From contig BSYO01000030.1 of the NCBI GenBank assembly GCA_033239525.1, positions 11,863,030 through 11,927,029 of the forward strand: a stretch of 64,000 nt of DNA, in the 5' to 3' direction. The stretch comes from Nepenthes gracilis. Taxonomy: Eukaryota; Streptophyta; Magnoliopsida; Caryophyllales; Nepenthaceae. A model generated the notes under the pieces. It was not told the DNA's origin. It made no database searches and saw nothing but the letters and a program-made list of their open reading frames with translations. How positions within the stretch are numbered: position 1 is the first letter of the stretch; each line of letters starts with the position of its first letter. Of this stretch, positions 25,922-37,135 are shown one piece after another. A program made the translations under genes and the position numbers.

Positions 25922-26148
25922 TAGTTTAGAACTTAATGGTTACTGATAAACTCAATCAATACCGTACAACTACTACAACAAAATTTGTTTGGCCGAATCC
26001 TAAACCGTCAACTTTGTAGCACGGACGGTTGAGATGGGCTATTTGAAAGGTCAAATTACATTTGAACTCACGTAAGACGGAGTGATTGGCACCTGAGAAT
26101 ATTGAGGTCTTGCCTGAATTGAAAGAGGGTTTGGATTAGGTACAAGTA

Positions 26149-26630
26149 TGTTACTCGTCTTAGACTGACATTTCGACACCACCAAGCCAACCAAGGCCCC
26201 GTAAAAGCACCTAAACAGTACAACCTCCTCAAAAATATCAAAATTATATATAGTCATTATATAGTTATTATTATTATTATTATTAGTTATGTTCCATTTT
26301 TATAATTAGTTATATATGCTGTCAGTTACATATATGCACATGAGTTATTTAGCCTCTGTTTATTGTTACATGTGCATTTGGGATTTATACCCATATAATC
26401 GGTTAGGTTGAGCATAACACACTTTACCGATTCTGTTCTCTTTTTCTCACACTCTCTCTCACCCTCTCTTTCTCTGTCTTTCGATTCCTCTTCCTTGTCC
26501 CTCAGATTTTTCCCTTTCTTCTCTCGTCTTCTCCCTCATCCAGAACTTTTTCCCTTCCCTGTCCCATTAGATTGAGTAATGCGGTTGAATCAGCATTGCA
26601 GGTGACTCCATTGGTTGCGAGATTGCAATA
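26149..26630 (+). repeat. 5' LTR of the Ty3/Gypsy element (482 bp)
   Basis: Begins TGTTACTCG and ends ATTGCAATA. It aligns along its whole length with 31211-31691, sharing TACAACCTCCTC, CATATATGCACA, TAATCGGTTAGG and a long CT-rich block (CTCTCTCTCACCCTCTC). The terminal TG is kept here, while the final CA is changed to TA. Confidence 0.93.
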
Positions 26631-26650
26631 GTTTGGTGCTCTCATTAAGA
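26631..26650 (+). other. Candidate primer-binding site of the Gypsy element
   Basis: Directly after the 5' LTR the sequence reads GTTTGGTGCTCTCATTAAGA. This is where a tRNA primer should bind, but it is not the common initiator-Met type (TGGTATCAGAGC). Similar TTTGGTGCT-type sites follow other plant Gypsy LTRs as I recall. The cognate tRNA is not identified. Confidence 0.4.
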
Positions 26651-26665
26651 TTTATGACTAAAGGC

Positions 26666-27739
26666 ATGACGACGAGATATAGGGCGCACGATGAGTCCAT
26701 TTTTAGCATCATGTAGGAGCTGAAGGAATATGCAAACCGCATCTCCACCATTTCCACTATCACTGAACAGATCCAGCAAATGTTCAGTAAGTTGTAGCAA
26801 ACCATCACTGAGATGTGACAATTCCTAAATTGACTGAAACAACAGTCACTACCAACATCAAATCCCCCCTCTTACCCACTCTCCCCTCCTTCACTCTTTA
26901 TTGGCGGCACTTCCAAAAACCAAAACCCTTGCCCCACTACCAGCACCCCCAATCGACTCACAAATCTCTTCACACATCCGCTTACCCAAAGTCGAAATTT
27001 CATTTTTCATCGGCGACAATGTTACCGACTAGCTCTTCCAGATTGAATGATTTTTTCTACTCCATGGCACACTATCGAACCAGAAACTGATGGTGGCGGT
27101 GTTTTACATGTTGGGTGCCGTGCTCCAGTGATACCAATGGATGCATGCAACCCATCAGTTATCCACCTGGGAAGCATTCGCAAAGGATCTCGAGTTTCGT
27201 TTCAAACCTTCTTCATACTTGAATCCAGAAGCCACATTGTACAAGCTCCACCAAGGAACCACCATAATGGCTTATATGATGGAGTTCGAATAGCTTTCAA
27301 CATGGACTCCAAGATTATCAAATACAAATCTATTAAAACTGTTTAAATCCAGCGTCAAGGATGACATCTGCCAAAAAATCCTATTGCTGAAACCCTTGAC
27401 TCTACCGGATGCAATCGGAATGGTCAAATTGGTGGAGGAAAAGTTGGAGGCCAGTCGAACGAGCTGGCAACATCCACCATTGTTCAGGACCATCAACAAT
27501 CCTGTTCCAGTGATAGTAAAGACTCCTTTCCCCAAATTACCTATTAAAAAATTGACAGGAAAAGCAAAATGGCCGCCCGTTGAGCACAAGGTCTATGTTT
27601 CAATTGTGATGAAAAATTTACCCCAAGCCATCGTTGCAATCCTCCCAAATTTCTGTGTATGTTGGCTAAAGAGGATGGAGGTACCTTGCCTGGACTTCAA
27701 AATTTCAAGGTGGGTTCAGAGGAACCCGAGTAGGTGACC
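26666..27739 (+). pseudogene. gag of the Ty3/Gypsy element, broken
   Basis: Starts at an ATG reading MTTRYRAHDESIFSIM, then meets a stop. Later parts are spread over frames 26815-27090, 27047-27346 and 27384-27737. Near 27595 another frame gives a zinc knuckle, CFNCDEKFTPSHRC followed by PPKFL, which is the Gypsy Gag nucleic-acid-binding motif. At least two frame changes and several stops exclude a working product. Confidence 0.85.
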
Positions 27740-27789
27740 GACCAGCTTCAAGAAACTGACCCAACACCTCCACCAACAGAAGCTATTCC

Positions 27790-30700
27790 AATTATCTCTC
27801 TTCGTGCTTTGGAAGGATATTTTGTTCCTTGCAAGGAGTCATCTCCGGCCAGCCTGTGATTATCTTAATGGACAATGGATCTACTCATAATTTTTACAAA
27901 CACACATGGCCAAATATTTTGGGCTTTCGATTGAGCCCTCTCACCACCTCAACATCACTGTGGGAAATGGGGCTTCACTGAGATGTGAAGGATTGTGTAC
28001 CAAAGTTTTGGTCACCTTGGGGCAAGCCTATTTTCCTGTTGATCTCTATCTGTTACCAATTTATGGGGTTGATCTAGTGTTTAGAGTACAGTGGTTTGCC
28101 ACAATCAGGATAGTGTTGTTTGATTATCGATCACTCTAGATGAGTTTCGATCACGATGGTACAAGGCTCACCTTACATGGCTTGCCATTGGCTTCTGTCT
28201 CCACCATGACGTTGGACCAATTGAAGCGAGATGACTCCACCCAGTCAATGGCCTCCTATTTTCAACTAATCATTTTGTCTACACAGGATGCCTCCCATAC
28301 CACCCTTGCAACCGCCCGACTGGACTCCACCCAATTTCCCCAAACGTCGACCCACAAATTATCCAAACACTCGGCCAAATCCTCTCTTCCTTTGCTGACA
28401 TCTTTGAACTTCCACACGGGCTACCCTCGTAACACTCCACCAATCACCGTATTCTCCTAAAACCAAACACTGAGCCGGTGAACATCAAACCATATAACTA
28501 TCCGCATTTTCAAAAGATGAAAATGGAGCGGCTCATTCGTGAAATGCTTGCGAAAGGCATCATTAAGCCAAGCACTGGCCCATTTTCTTCCCCTAATTTC
28601 GTTGGTTAAAAAGAAGGATGATAGTTGGCACTTTTGTGTGGACTACCGAGCACTTAACGCGATTACCATTAAAGATCAGTTCCCCATACTGACTGTGGAT
28701 GAGTTGTTAGATGAGCTACTTGGAGCCCGTGTATTTTCGAAGCTGGATTTGTAATCTGGGTACCACTAAATGAGTATGTAGGCTACTAATGTCCATAAAA
28801 CAGCTTTCAGAACTCATGAAGGCCACTATGAGTTCTTAGTGATGCCTTTTGGTCTCTCTAATGCTCCTTCCACCTTCCAATCTGAAATGAATAATATTTT
28901 TTGCTCTGTTCTCTGAAAGTTTGTACTAGTGTTTTTCGATGACATACTGATTTATAACCCAACCTGGGAACAGCACTGTGATTACCTTACTCGGGTGGTC
29001 TAGATTCTGTGGGATCAAGTATTCCATGCTAAACACAGCAAATGTGAGTTTGGGCGCACTTCGATAGCTTATCTGGGACACATTGTCTCAGCGCAGGGAG
29101 TCGAGGTAGATCCTACCAAAATTACTGCTGTGCAAAGGTGGCCAGAACCTACCAATGTTAAACAGCTGCGTGGATTCTTAGGGTTAGTCGGGTATTACCG
29201 CTGGTTTGTCACCCGTTATGTCCAAATCACAGCGCCGCTCACCCAACTACTGTGGAAGGATGCCTTTGTCTGGTCCACCGAAGCCACAGTAGCCTTCAAT
29301 GAGCTCAAAACTACCCTCATAACTACTCCAGTCCTGACTTTACCCTATTTTTCTCAACTATTCATCATCCAAACTGATGCATTTGGGAATGGCATTGGTG
29401 CTGTATTAATACAAGTAAGGTACCGGGTTGCTTTCTTCAGTAAACAGCTAAGTCCTGGGCTGCAAAGCGCCTCTACTTACATCCAGGAGCTCTTTGCCAT
29501 CGCCGAGGCAGTGAAGAAATGGCGATAATATTTGTCGGAGATAAAATTTGTTATCCAAACTGATCACCAACCTCTCAAGGTCCTATTAAGCCAGACAATT
29601 CACACTTCAGAGCAACAACAGTGGATTACCAAGTTGTTGGGATATGATTTTGAGGTCACTTATAAACCTGGTAAGGAAAATGGTCCAGCTGATGCCTTAT
29701 CTCGACTACCAGAGGGCTCTTATCATACCCTGTGCGCCTCATCACGACCAGTAGTAATCTTGATTTCAGCCCTCCGTAATTTTTACGCCAAAAATTCAGC
29801 CTCCTTCGAGCTATTAGCTGCCATACAAGATCGACCAGGTGACTTTGAGCACTACTCGGTACAGGATGGTCCATTTTCTTCAAAGGGCACCTTTTTGTTC
29901 CAATCAATTTAGCTTTGCAGGACCCTATCTTACATGAGTATTATAATTCACCTATCGGGTGACTTACGAGATTCCAGCGCACTCTAACTCCGATAGCAAC
30001 CAATTTTTATTGGCCACACATGCGCAACGACATTCGTGAGTATGTTTCCTGGTGTACTACATGCCAACAAGTCAAGTCCCTCACTATGGCTCCTCCCGGC
30101 AAACTGCAGCCCCTTCTCATTCCTGAAAAAATTTGGGACTCACTCTCCATGGACTTTATCACACATCTGCCAACTTTCAGCGGGAAGACTGTCATCCTTG
30201 TGGTTGTGGACAGACTTTCTAAATATGCCCACTTCTTAGCCCTCCACTCCTACTTCATGGCAGAAGACTTGGCCACTATTTTTGTTCAGAAAATCTACCG
30301 GTTGCATGGCACGCCCATCGAGATAATTTTGACCATGATCCCATTTTCATGACCAAATTTTGAAAGGAATTATTTAGATTGTAGGGCACCGCATTATGCC
30401 GTAGTAGCTCCTATCATCCTCAAATAGATTGACAAACTGAGGTCGTCAACCACTATTTAGAGGATTATCTACGCTGTTTTGTGTTTGAAAATCCTTCCAC
30501 TTAGGTTCGGTTTTTACCTTGGGTAGAATGGAATTACAATATTGCGTGGCATTCATCAATCAAAATGAGTCTCTTTAAGGCGGTGTATGGCATTCCCCCA
30601 CCTTCTTTGGCAAATTACATCCACGGCAGCTCTCCAATTACTGCGGTCAATGACCTGCTCACCTCACGTGTCTCCTTGCTTACTCGGCTCAAGGCAAACC

Positions 30701-31210
30701 TCCAATGGGCCCAACCGCGCATGAAGAACGAACCTGACGCTCATCATTCTGATGGAAAATTTTAGGTGGGAGATTGGGTTTATATCAAGTTTCAACCGTA
30801 TTGACAATCAACTGTTGCCCACTGACAATCCAATAAACTGGCAAGAGGTATTACGGCTCTTTCTGCATTACGGAACGTATCAAAGCAGTAGCATACCGCT
30901 TAAATCTTCCCGATTATTCTCATATTCATAATGTTTTTATATTTCCTTGCTGGAAACGAGGCCCTACGGAAGCACCCAACCATCCGATCACATTACCACA
31001 GGACGCTTTGGGCACTCGGCTGCTCTTGTTTCCATCTCAGATTATCGGATTTTGCATGACTCTCCATCACGGTGCCTTCGTCCCTCAATTTCTTGATCAG
31101 TGGCAATCTCAGATTACGGAAGACGCTACGTGGGAATCAACTGCTGAATTTATTCAAGATTTTCCTACTTTTAATCTTGAAGATAAGGTTTTGTTTGATG
31201 GGGAGGGTAA
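27790..31210 (+). pseudogene. pol of the Ty3/Gypsy element: protease, RT, RNase H, integrase, chromodomain remnant, broken
   Basis: Protease remnant: DNGSTHNF near 27870, with the usual second half LYLLPIYGVDLVFRVQW near 28045. Reverse transcriptase ~28500-29100: WHFCVDYRALNAITIKDQFP, then FFDDILIY at ~28933 as the catalytic motif, then LRGFLGLVGYYRWFV. RNase H ~29360-29720: QTDAFGNGIGAVLIQ and TDHQPLKVLL, ending ADALSRLPEG. Integrase ~29920-30770: WPHMRNDIREYV-C-TCQQ zinc-finger part, then MDFITHLP and VVDRLSKYAHF of the DDE core. A chromodomain-like tail near 31090-31190 reads QFLDQWQSQITEDATWE. One frame holds 27384-29912, broken by stops at 27737, 28139, 28457, 28754 and 29530; later parts shift frame at least three times. 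Not functional. Confidence 0.9.
31197..31210 (+). other. Polypurine tract of the Gypsy element
   Basis: The sequence GATGGGGAGGGTAA ends right where the 3' LTR begins, the expected place for the plus-strand primer in reverse transcription. It overlaps the end of the pol-derived reading frame, which runs on into the LTR. Confidence 0.8.
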
Positions 31211-31691
31211 TATTATCGGTCTCATCGCAGCTGACATTTCGGCACCACTAAGCCAACCGAAGCCTGGAAAAGAACCCGAACAATACAACCTCCTCAGAAA
31301 TATCAAAACTACATATAGTCATTATATAATAATAATTATTATTATTAGTTATGCTCCATTTTTATTATTAGATATATATAGTGTCAGTTACATATATGCA
31401 CAGGAATTGTTTAGCATCTATTTTCTGTTACACGTGCATTTGAGGTTTATACCCATGTAATCGGTTAGGCTGAACAGAATACAATTTACTAATTCTGTTC
31501 TCTTTTTTTTCTCTCTCTCTCACCCTCTCTTTCTCTGTCTTTCAATTCCTCTTCGCTATCCCTCAGATTTTTCCCTTTCTCCTCTCGTCTTCTCCCTCAC
31601 CCAAAACTCTTTCCCTTCCCTGTCCTGTCAGATTGAGCCATGCGGCTGAATCAGCATTACAAGTGACTCCACTAGTTGCTAGATTGCAACA
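31211..31691 (+). repeat. 3' LTR of the Ty3/Gypsy element (481 bp)
   Basis: Begins TATTATCGG (first dinucleotide changed from TG to TA) and ends ATTGCAACA, followed by the AAGTA duplication. Substitutions and small indels against the 5' LTR are scattered, as expected for an old insertion. Confidence 0.93.
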
Positions 31692-31696
31692 AAGTA

Positions 31697-32568
31697 GGCT
31701 GGCATCACTCCATGACAGAACGTTAGAAGAAGAAGTACGATGTAGTAAGGAAAGTATTTTATATTATCATAGTCCATATAGATAATCAAAGTTTGTATCC
31801 ATAGTGCACGTAATTCTCACTATATATATATATTAGTCTTACATTGTAAGGTCCGACTTTTAAAAGATATCAGATTTTTTATAAAAATAGGAAGAGAAAC
31901 CCAAGAAATGGAGAACTTTTGGCTTAAAAGTTTTGTCTGCATATTTTGATTATCAAGTTTTCTTGTGATATTATCATTGTCATTCCGAAAAAAGGCAAAT
32001 GCAAAACACCCTTATCTAAATCCACAGTTATCGACTTGGGATTTGTCTGAGTCAAAACCATCAATCTCTGTCATTTTAAAAGGGCCAATAAATGTACAGA
32101 CCCAGTGCATCCGATGGTCTTGTATCAGTATCCTCTATAAGAAACCTTCGAGCCATCCTATGGTTTCACCCTCAGTTCAACCCACACCAAATTCAAGCAC
32201 CTTTATGTTGGGGTAGACTTGTCATTTTCTTTATTTATAGTTTTTTCATTTGTCTAGTATTTAGATTAGCTTGAGCATTGAGGGATTTTAGGGAAAAAAA
32301 AATCTGAGACATTTGACATTCTATCTTGGTTATGGCATGCAGGAATTTCAATTCCAAGATCCTGAAATTGCTCCATCTGAAACTGATATCCTCTCAAATT
32401 GAATTCTTATTTTAAGTATACCACTTGGAGCAATCTAATGTAGTGAATAAAGGCATTATTGGAACTAACTGTTAGGCTATTTCCTTGATGTAGTGGACTA
32501 AATTGAAGAAATTCATCAGTAAAACCAAGATATTAGTAGCTCCTACCAGTCGCCAAAGGACATATTTT
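31697..32568. other. Unassigned sequence between retrotransposon and tandem repeat
   Basis: No convincing gene. The plus-strand frame 31965-32216 is open for 83 codons but shows no domain I recognise and no conserved borders. The rest is AT-rich. Confidence 0.6.
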
Positions 32569-34035
32569 AATTTAAACAACTCATATAAAATGTGGGAATA
32601 TCAACCCATTGTTTCTATAGAAAGAAGTGTGCCATCATAGAAAAGTGAGAATGATAATTATGATATATACCATAATAATATGATAGGTGGTCTTCCACCA
32701 ATTGATAACCATGATGACAAAATTGGTGCTCATGTTAAAAAAAAAAGTTAAGTTTAGATTTCTTTTTTTTTTGAAATTAAATCAAACCATTAATTGAAAT
32801 AAATCGATCAAAAATAGTTTAGACTACTCATATTTTAATTTAGACTACTTATATAAAATGTGTGAATATCAACCCACCATTTCTATACAAAGAAATGTGA
32901 CATCTTAGAAAATTGAGAAATGATAATTATGATATATATCATAATAATAGATAGGTGGTTTCCTACCAATCGATAACCATGATGACAAAATTGATGCTCA
33001 TTTAAAATAAGTTAGTTTATGTTAGGGTAGTTTTTATGATTAGCATATTTCGTGACCTCATGTGATCGTTATTGTATCAACATATATCTGTTGTTGTCCG
33101 TTCCAACTTTCAGGGATACCACACCTACCGTGAGTTCTTCATCCGCTCGAGCCCAAAATCCTGAGCCCCGCGCTCTCCATGCACTCTCTACCCGCTCGAC
33201 CCCAAAAACCGACGCATTGTGCTCGCCGTGAGCTCGCCATGTGCTTGAACGCAAAATCCCGAAAGGGCCCGCTCGCTACTCGCCGCCTCCGCGTTCGAAC
33301 GACAGGTAACTTTTTGAATGCGGTTTTTGCGCCATCTATAAATACTTGTCTTATAATTTTAAAATTCTATGACTCTTGGCAAATTAGTTTCGTGCCCCAC
33401 TTGTGTATACTCTATTAATCTTACTCCCTTTGAGAAAATCAAAAGCTACACCTTTGTGATTGATATTCTAACAAGATTTCTCTATACTTTCTCTTTACCG
33501 TTTAAACACTTCCGTTCTTCTACCTTCGTTGGAGACGTCGGTACGTTGAAGAAGGAGACCCGATCGTGTTCGGCAATTCAAGTGGCTCAAGAGGGAAGAT
33601 TAACTTGAAAATCGGAAGGTGTCCGGTTCCGTTACCGATGGCAAATCTAAGAAATTCCTTGGTAGGGATCACAAGACGGGAGTAAGTCGACTAAGTTAGC
33701 GAGTCGTTATCACCCTATCTGTAAGTTAATTTTCATAATGCATTGCTTCCCTGGCCGTTGAAACCCGGAAGATTTTTTTTGATTGCCGTGGGTATCGAGT
33801 TTTCCATTCTTCATCAAAAATCCTATCTTTTTATTATTATTTATGTTCATTTATATTTTGCATACCTGTTAGTATCATTAGTATCTAGAAATAAATATTC
33901 TTTACGTGTATTAAATATTTAATTTTTACTGTTTTTGCTATTTTTACCGGGGTCGAAACTTGATTTTAAAATTTATTTAGATTTTTATCAAATTAAATTA
34001 AAATTGTCAATTGAAATAAATAGATTAAAAGTGAT
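32569..34035. repeat. ~260-bp tandem duplication, second unit split by an LTR-like insertion
   Basis: Unit 1 (about 32569-32826) and unit 2 (about 32827-33019, resuming at 33980-34035) share TATAAAATGTG, GAATATCAACCCA, GATAATTATGATATATA and GATAACCATGATGACAAAATT. In unit 1, AAGTTTAGATTT runs on without a break. In unit 2 the same point, AGTTTA, is cut by the 955-bp element at 33020-33974 and continues as GATTTTTAT with AATTGAAATAAAT. Confidence 0.8.
33020..33974 (+). mobile_element. LTR-like insertion E1 (probable solo LTR), 955 bp
   Basis: Starts TGTTAGGGTAG. It has a TATAAATA box at 33337-33344 and a GC-richer 5' part, followed by a leader-like region (GATCACAAGACGGGAGTAAG, TTGATTGCCGTGGGTATCGA). 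No coding unit is present. The inverted copy at 44917-45769 shares these landmarks. Comparison with the upstream tandem unit defines the empty site. The flanks GTTTA (33015-33019) and ATTTA (33975-33979) could be a 5-bp duplication with one mismatch. E1 holds ~110 bp near 33130-33300 that the other copy lacks. Confidence 0.7.
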
Positions 34036-34399
34036 GTGCAGTATTTGGTATGTAGGCTTCTATCGTATTACACAGTCTATATATATCTTCTTGTAGTTAA
34101 TTTTTCTACTTGCATAACATCATAATCTGTTGTTTTTGTATAAAAAAGTATTATAATAAATCAAATAATATATTTTTGTATCTCCACATATGAAAAAGTA
34201 AAATATTTTAGATACACAATTTAATAATATGACATGTAAATTTTATATAAAATAATTCTCCATTTAGAATTAAAAGAAAATATAATTTTGAATAAAGTCA
34301 CAACAAAATTATTATTTAAAATATTATAATTTAATATGTTTTATCCAAAATTAACGTTTGAGTGTTGCAAGTAGTACGAATTTCTAATTTATAATTTTT

Positions 34400-34745
34400 A
34401 TTATGATTAATTAAGTTAAGATAATAAAAATTTTGACATCAAATAAAAATTTGAATCAAAGTTAATATTCTAATTAGATCACATCAGTTTAAATGACGCT
34501 TAATTAGTGCCTGATACATATACATGCGTGTTTTGGTTAGAAATAAAACGCTTAAAGGATGCCTAATTGGCGCTCATGCATATTTTAGTTGGATAACTCA
34601 TACTTGATACACGCTCGAGAGATGAACATGCTCGATTATAGCAACTACATGTGATTAAAGGACGATCGTGCGCCGTAAAATTTTTGTCTCAACGCTTGAT
34701 ATGTATCTAACACACATACGTGGGCCTATTTTCTATATAAGCCTC
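34400..34745 (+). repeat. Copy 2 of a diverged direct repeat (pairs with 17960-18345)
   Basis: Same order of words as copy 1: CAAATAAAAATTTGAATCAAAG, a CTAATTAGATCACAT stretch, then GC-richer text with GCGCTCATGC and CGCTCGAG. It ends before a GA-rich run (34785-34815). It lies ~400 bp after element E1. Class unknown. Confidence 0.5.
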
Positions 34746-34799
34746 ATCGGACTAATTTTTAGTTATTTTCACCAAATTTTGGAGAGAAAAGAGAAAAAG

Positions 34800-36774
34800 A
34801 AAAGAAGAGAGAGAAAGCTAACCTTTTTATTACGTTTTAGAAATATGAATATTAGAGTTTAAATTGAATCACTAAATATTAGAAGAAATTTTAATTAGAT
34901 TTGATTCAAAATAAATATAATCATAAGACTTACATCTTTTTTTCAAATTAAGCCTTTTTTTTTTTATAGCAATATTGTTTAAAGTGTCCAAACTTTTTAC
35001 AAAAGTGATATCTTTCATTACTTTTCTTCTTATAAGTCCAAACATTAGAATATGGCTCCTTTTCTTTTGATAGTCTAGCCTTAATGTTTTTTTTTTTTTT
35101 TCTTTCCTCTATTATCATTATAACTCATTAAATTTATTAAATAAATCTATATTGTTTAAGTCTTATATCCTTTTGAACATATGTGCTTACCAATTTATTG
35201 ACATTTTATTTATCTTTAATATTATTATAATAAATTTAAAATAACCCATACTAAGAAAAAAATAAATTCATAATAAATTAAATAAGAAAATATTTATTCA
35301 CATTCATACCTAGGGCTTTAAATCTTGTAATTAAGTTGGTTTATCTCAAAATATGTTCATACATTCATTGAGTTTATCAAATTTTATGATGGTAAGTTTT
35401 TTCATTAGCGTCCCTATAAGAGATTTATCCGTAAATTGAAAATAATTTGTAATAGTTTTTAGTAAATCATTAGTATTTCAATTTTAGGAAATATTGACTT
35501 AATATTATTCATCATAATCATTATTACAAGCTTTATACTTATTTTGTTTGACTTTTTTCATGATTTTAAATTGGACATTTCGTCTTTACTACTTATATCA
35601 GTAATAATAGCAAGTTTATCTGATTGTAATATTATGTCAAGATCCAGTACATCTAAATAAAACTGAATTCACTCAAATTAATATAAAAAATTAGTTCCAT
35701 TAAATACTGAAATAGAAAATGTATGAAAATATAACAAAATTTAAATAGAAATTACAATAAATTAAAATGCTTAATATTGATGTTTAAAATTAGTAATTAT
35801 ATGATAAATATAAAATATAAATAGTATTATTATAATTTATCTTTTAGTGTAATTATAACACACTCATTAATTATTATAATAATTTTTATTTATTTACTTA
35901 TAAAAATAATTAATAATACTCCAAAAATTAAATATGTTTGTCATCTATGTACGGAAGCATTAAGAGGCAAAGATTGACAAATGAAGAGTTTTAAACTTGG
36001 AGAGAGAAATGAAAAGTGCAAGTGAACGATTAATACCAGAAAGAATGTAAACAAATAAAAGTCTAATTGTAAATTTCTTTTGTTTTTTTAATGAATATTA
36101 TGGATATTATAAAAAAATAACAAATGGGAAGAGGGAGAAACCAATTTGTATATTTTTATTATGATAGTTAATTCATTGATGTAACAGGAAGGAAATATGA
36201 TAATTGAGCCAAATTTTCTAATGCCGCATGTAAGTTTTTTTTATTGAGAAAAAAAAATTAATTCATAATATTTTTATTATTATATTTATTTACTAATTAA
36301 TTATATATATATAAATAAATTTACATATATTAATTCATAAGCATTAAATTTTGACACATTAAAAAAAATGTACTAAATCAAGATTGAATCATAATTGTTC
36401 TTATCTCGAAGAATAAGAAGATAATTTTTTTCTCTTCTCTTCTCATTGAATTTGTAGATATTTTATATAAATCTTATATATCTCAAAATGATAGTTATAG
36501 ACGTCCTTTTATAGAATGAGGATGACTATTTTTAAATTATTAAAGCACTCATCATTTTTATCAAAGTGTATACATTGAATAGATTTATCTTTTAAAAAAT
36601 AAAAAATTTATCTTTTAAAAAATAATACATATATCTTTTTATTAAATGATTCGTTTTGAATAAGTATATATTTTATAAATTGTTTAATTAATAATTAATA
36701 TATATTAAAATTAATTATATATAAAATTGTATCATTTAATCATAATTTAATAAATTAATAAATTATATATTTTA
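34800..36774. other. AT-rich intergenic sequence, no gene seen
   Basis: Low-complexity sequence with homopolymer tracts (for example poly-T at 35087-35101). No coding, RNA or transposon feature can be supported. Confidence 0.75.
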
Positions 36775-37111
36775 TTACGTGAGATGTTTTTCTAACAGCA
36801 TTCTCTCAGTAGGTGAGATCGGTGGCTTTCCCAGCCGCTGGGTTTTAGTCGGTGAGTCGACAGAAACGAAGACTGTATCAGCCTCAGAGACGTTTTTCTA
36901 CGTCAAACTAAAGAAGAAGGCTCTCTCCTCTGCACTGCTTCACCACTTCAGCTAAGTGCGCTTCGTAGATGGGAAGCTCGTCGCTGTTTCAGGCATTGAT
37001 CCTCGGAACCGAGATGTCTGCAACATCGACTTTGATTTCCGGGCACAAAAGCGCAATGACGGCCATAATAGGGTCACCGACGTAGCCACCGCCCACGCAA
37101 CAAACTTTCAT
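36775..37111 (-). pseudogene. UGD: UDP-glucose 6-dehydrogenase fragment (N-terminal ~110 codons), broken
   Basis: From an ATG at 37109-37111 the minus strand reads MKVCCVGGGYVGDPIMAVIA, the NAD-binding glycine motif (GxGYVG) at the start of UGD, then VDVADISVPRINA. A stop replaces the next conserved residue. Homology continues in the same frame as NSDELPIYE, VVKQCRGESLL and, after a frame change, KATDLTY near 36800. At least four stops or frameshifts are present and the remaining three quarters of the enzyme is missing. Working UGD converts UDP-glucose to UDP-glucuronate for cell-wall polysaccharides. Upstream sequence keeps a TTTTTCACAG acceptor at about 37126-37135, like the 5'UTR intron of plant UGD genes, so this is a truncated genomic copy, not a processed one. 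Confidence 0.85.
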
Positions 37112-37135
37112 CAACTTTACAAGCTGTGAAAAAGG

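Larger units (their letters stand above)
26149..31691 (+). mobile_element. Ty3/Gypsy LTR retrotransposon, complete but decayed (chromovirus-like)
   Basis: Both LTRs are present (26149-26630 and 31211-31691), flanked by identical 5-bp duplications AAGTA at 26144-26148 and 31692-31696. This fixes the insertion exactly. Between them, in Ty3/Gypsy order, lie gag with a zinc knuckle, protease, reverse transcriptase, RNase H, integrase and a chromodomain-like C-terminus. A purine-rich tract abuts the 3' LTR. Many stops and several frameshifts make it non-functional. The LTRs differ at numerous sites, so the insertion is old. It sits ~740 bp upstream of the CLE gene, on the opposite strand. Confidence 0.95.

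Noticed and set aside
26629..26700. Initiator-Met tRNA primer site for the Gypsy element
   Set aside because: The sequence after the LTR is GTTTGGTGCTCTC, which does not match TGGTATCAGAGC.
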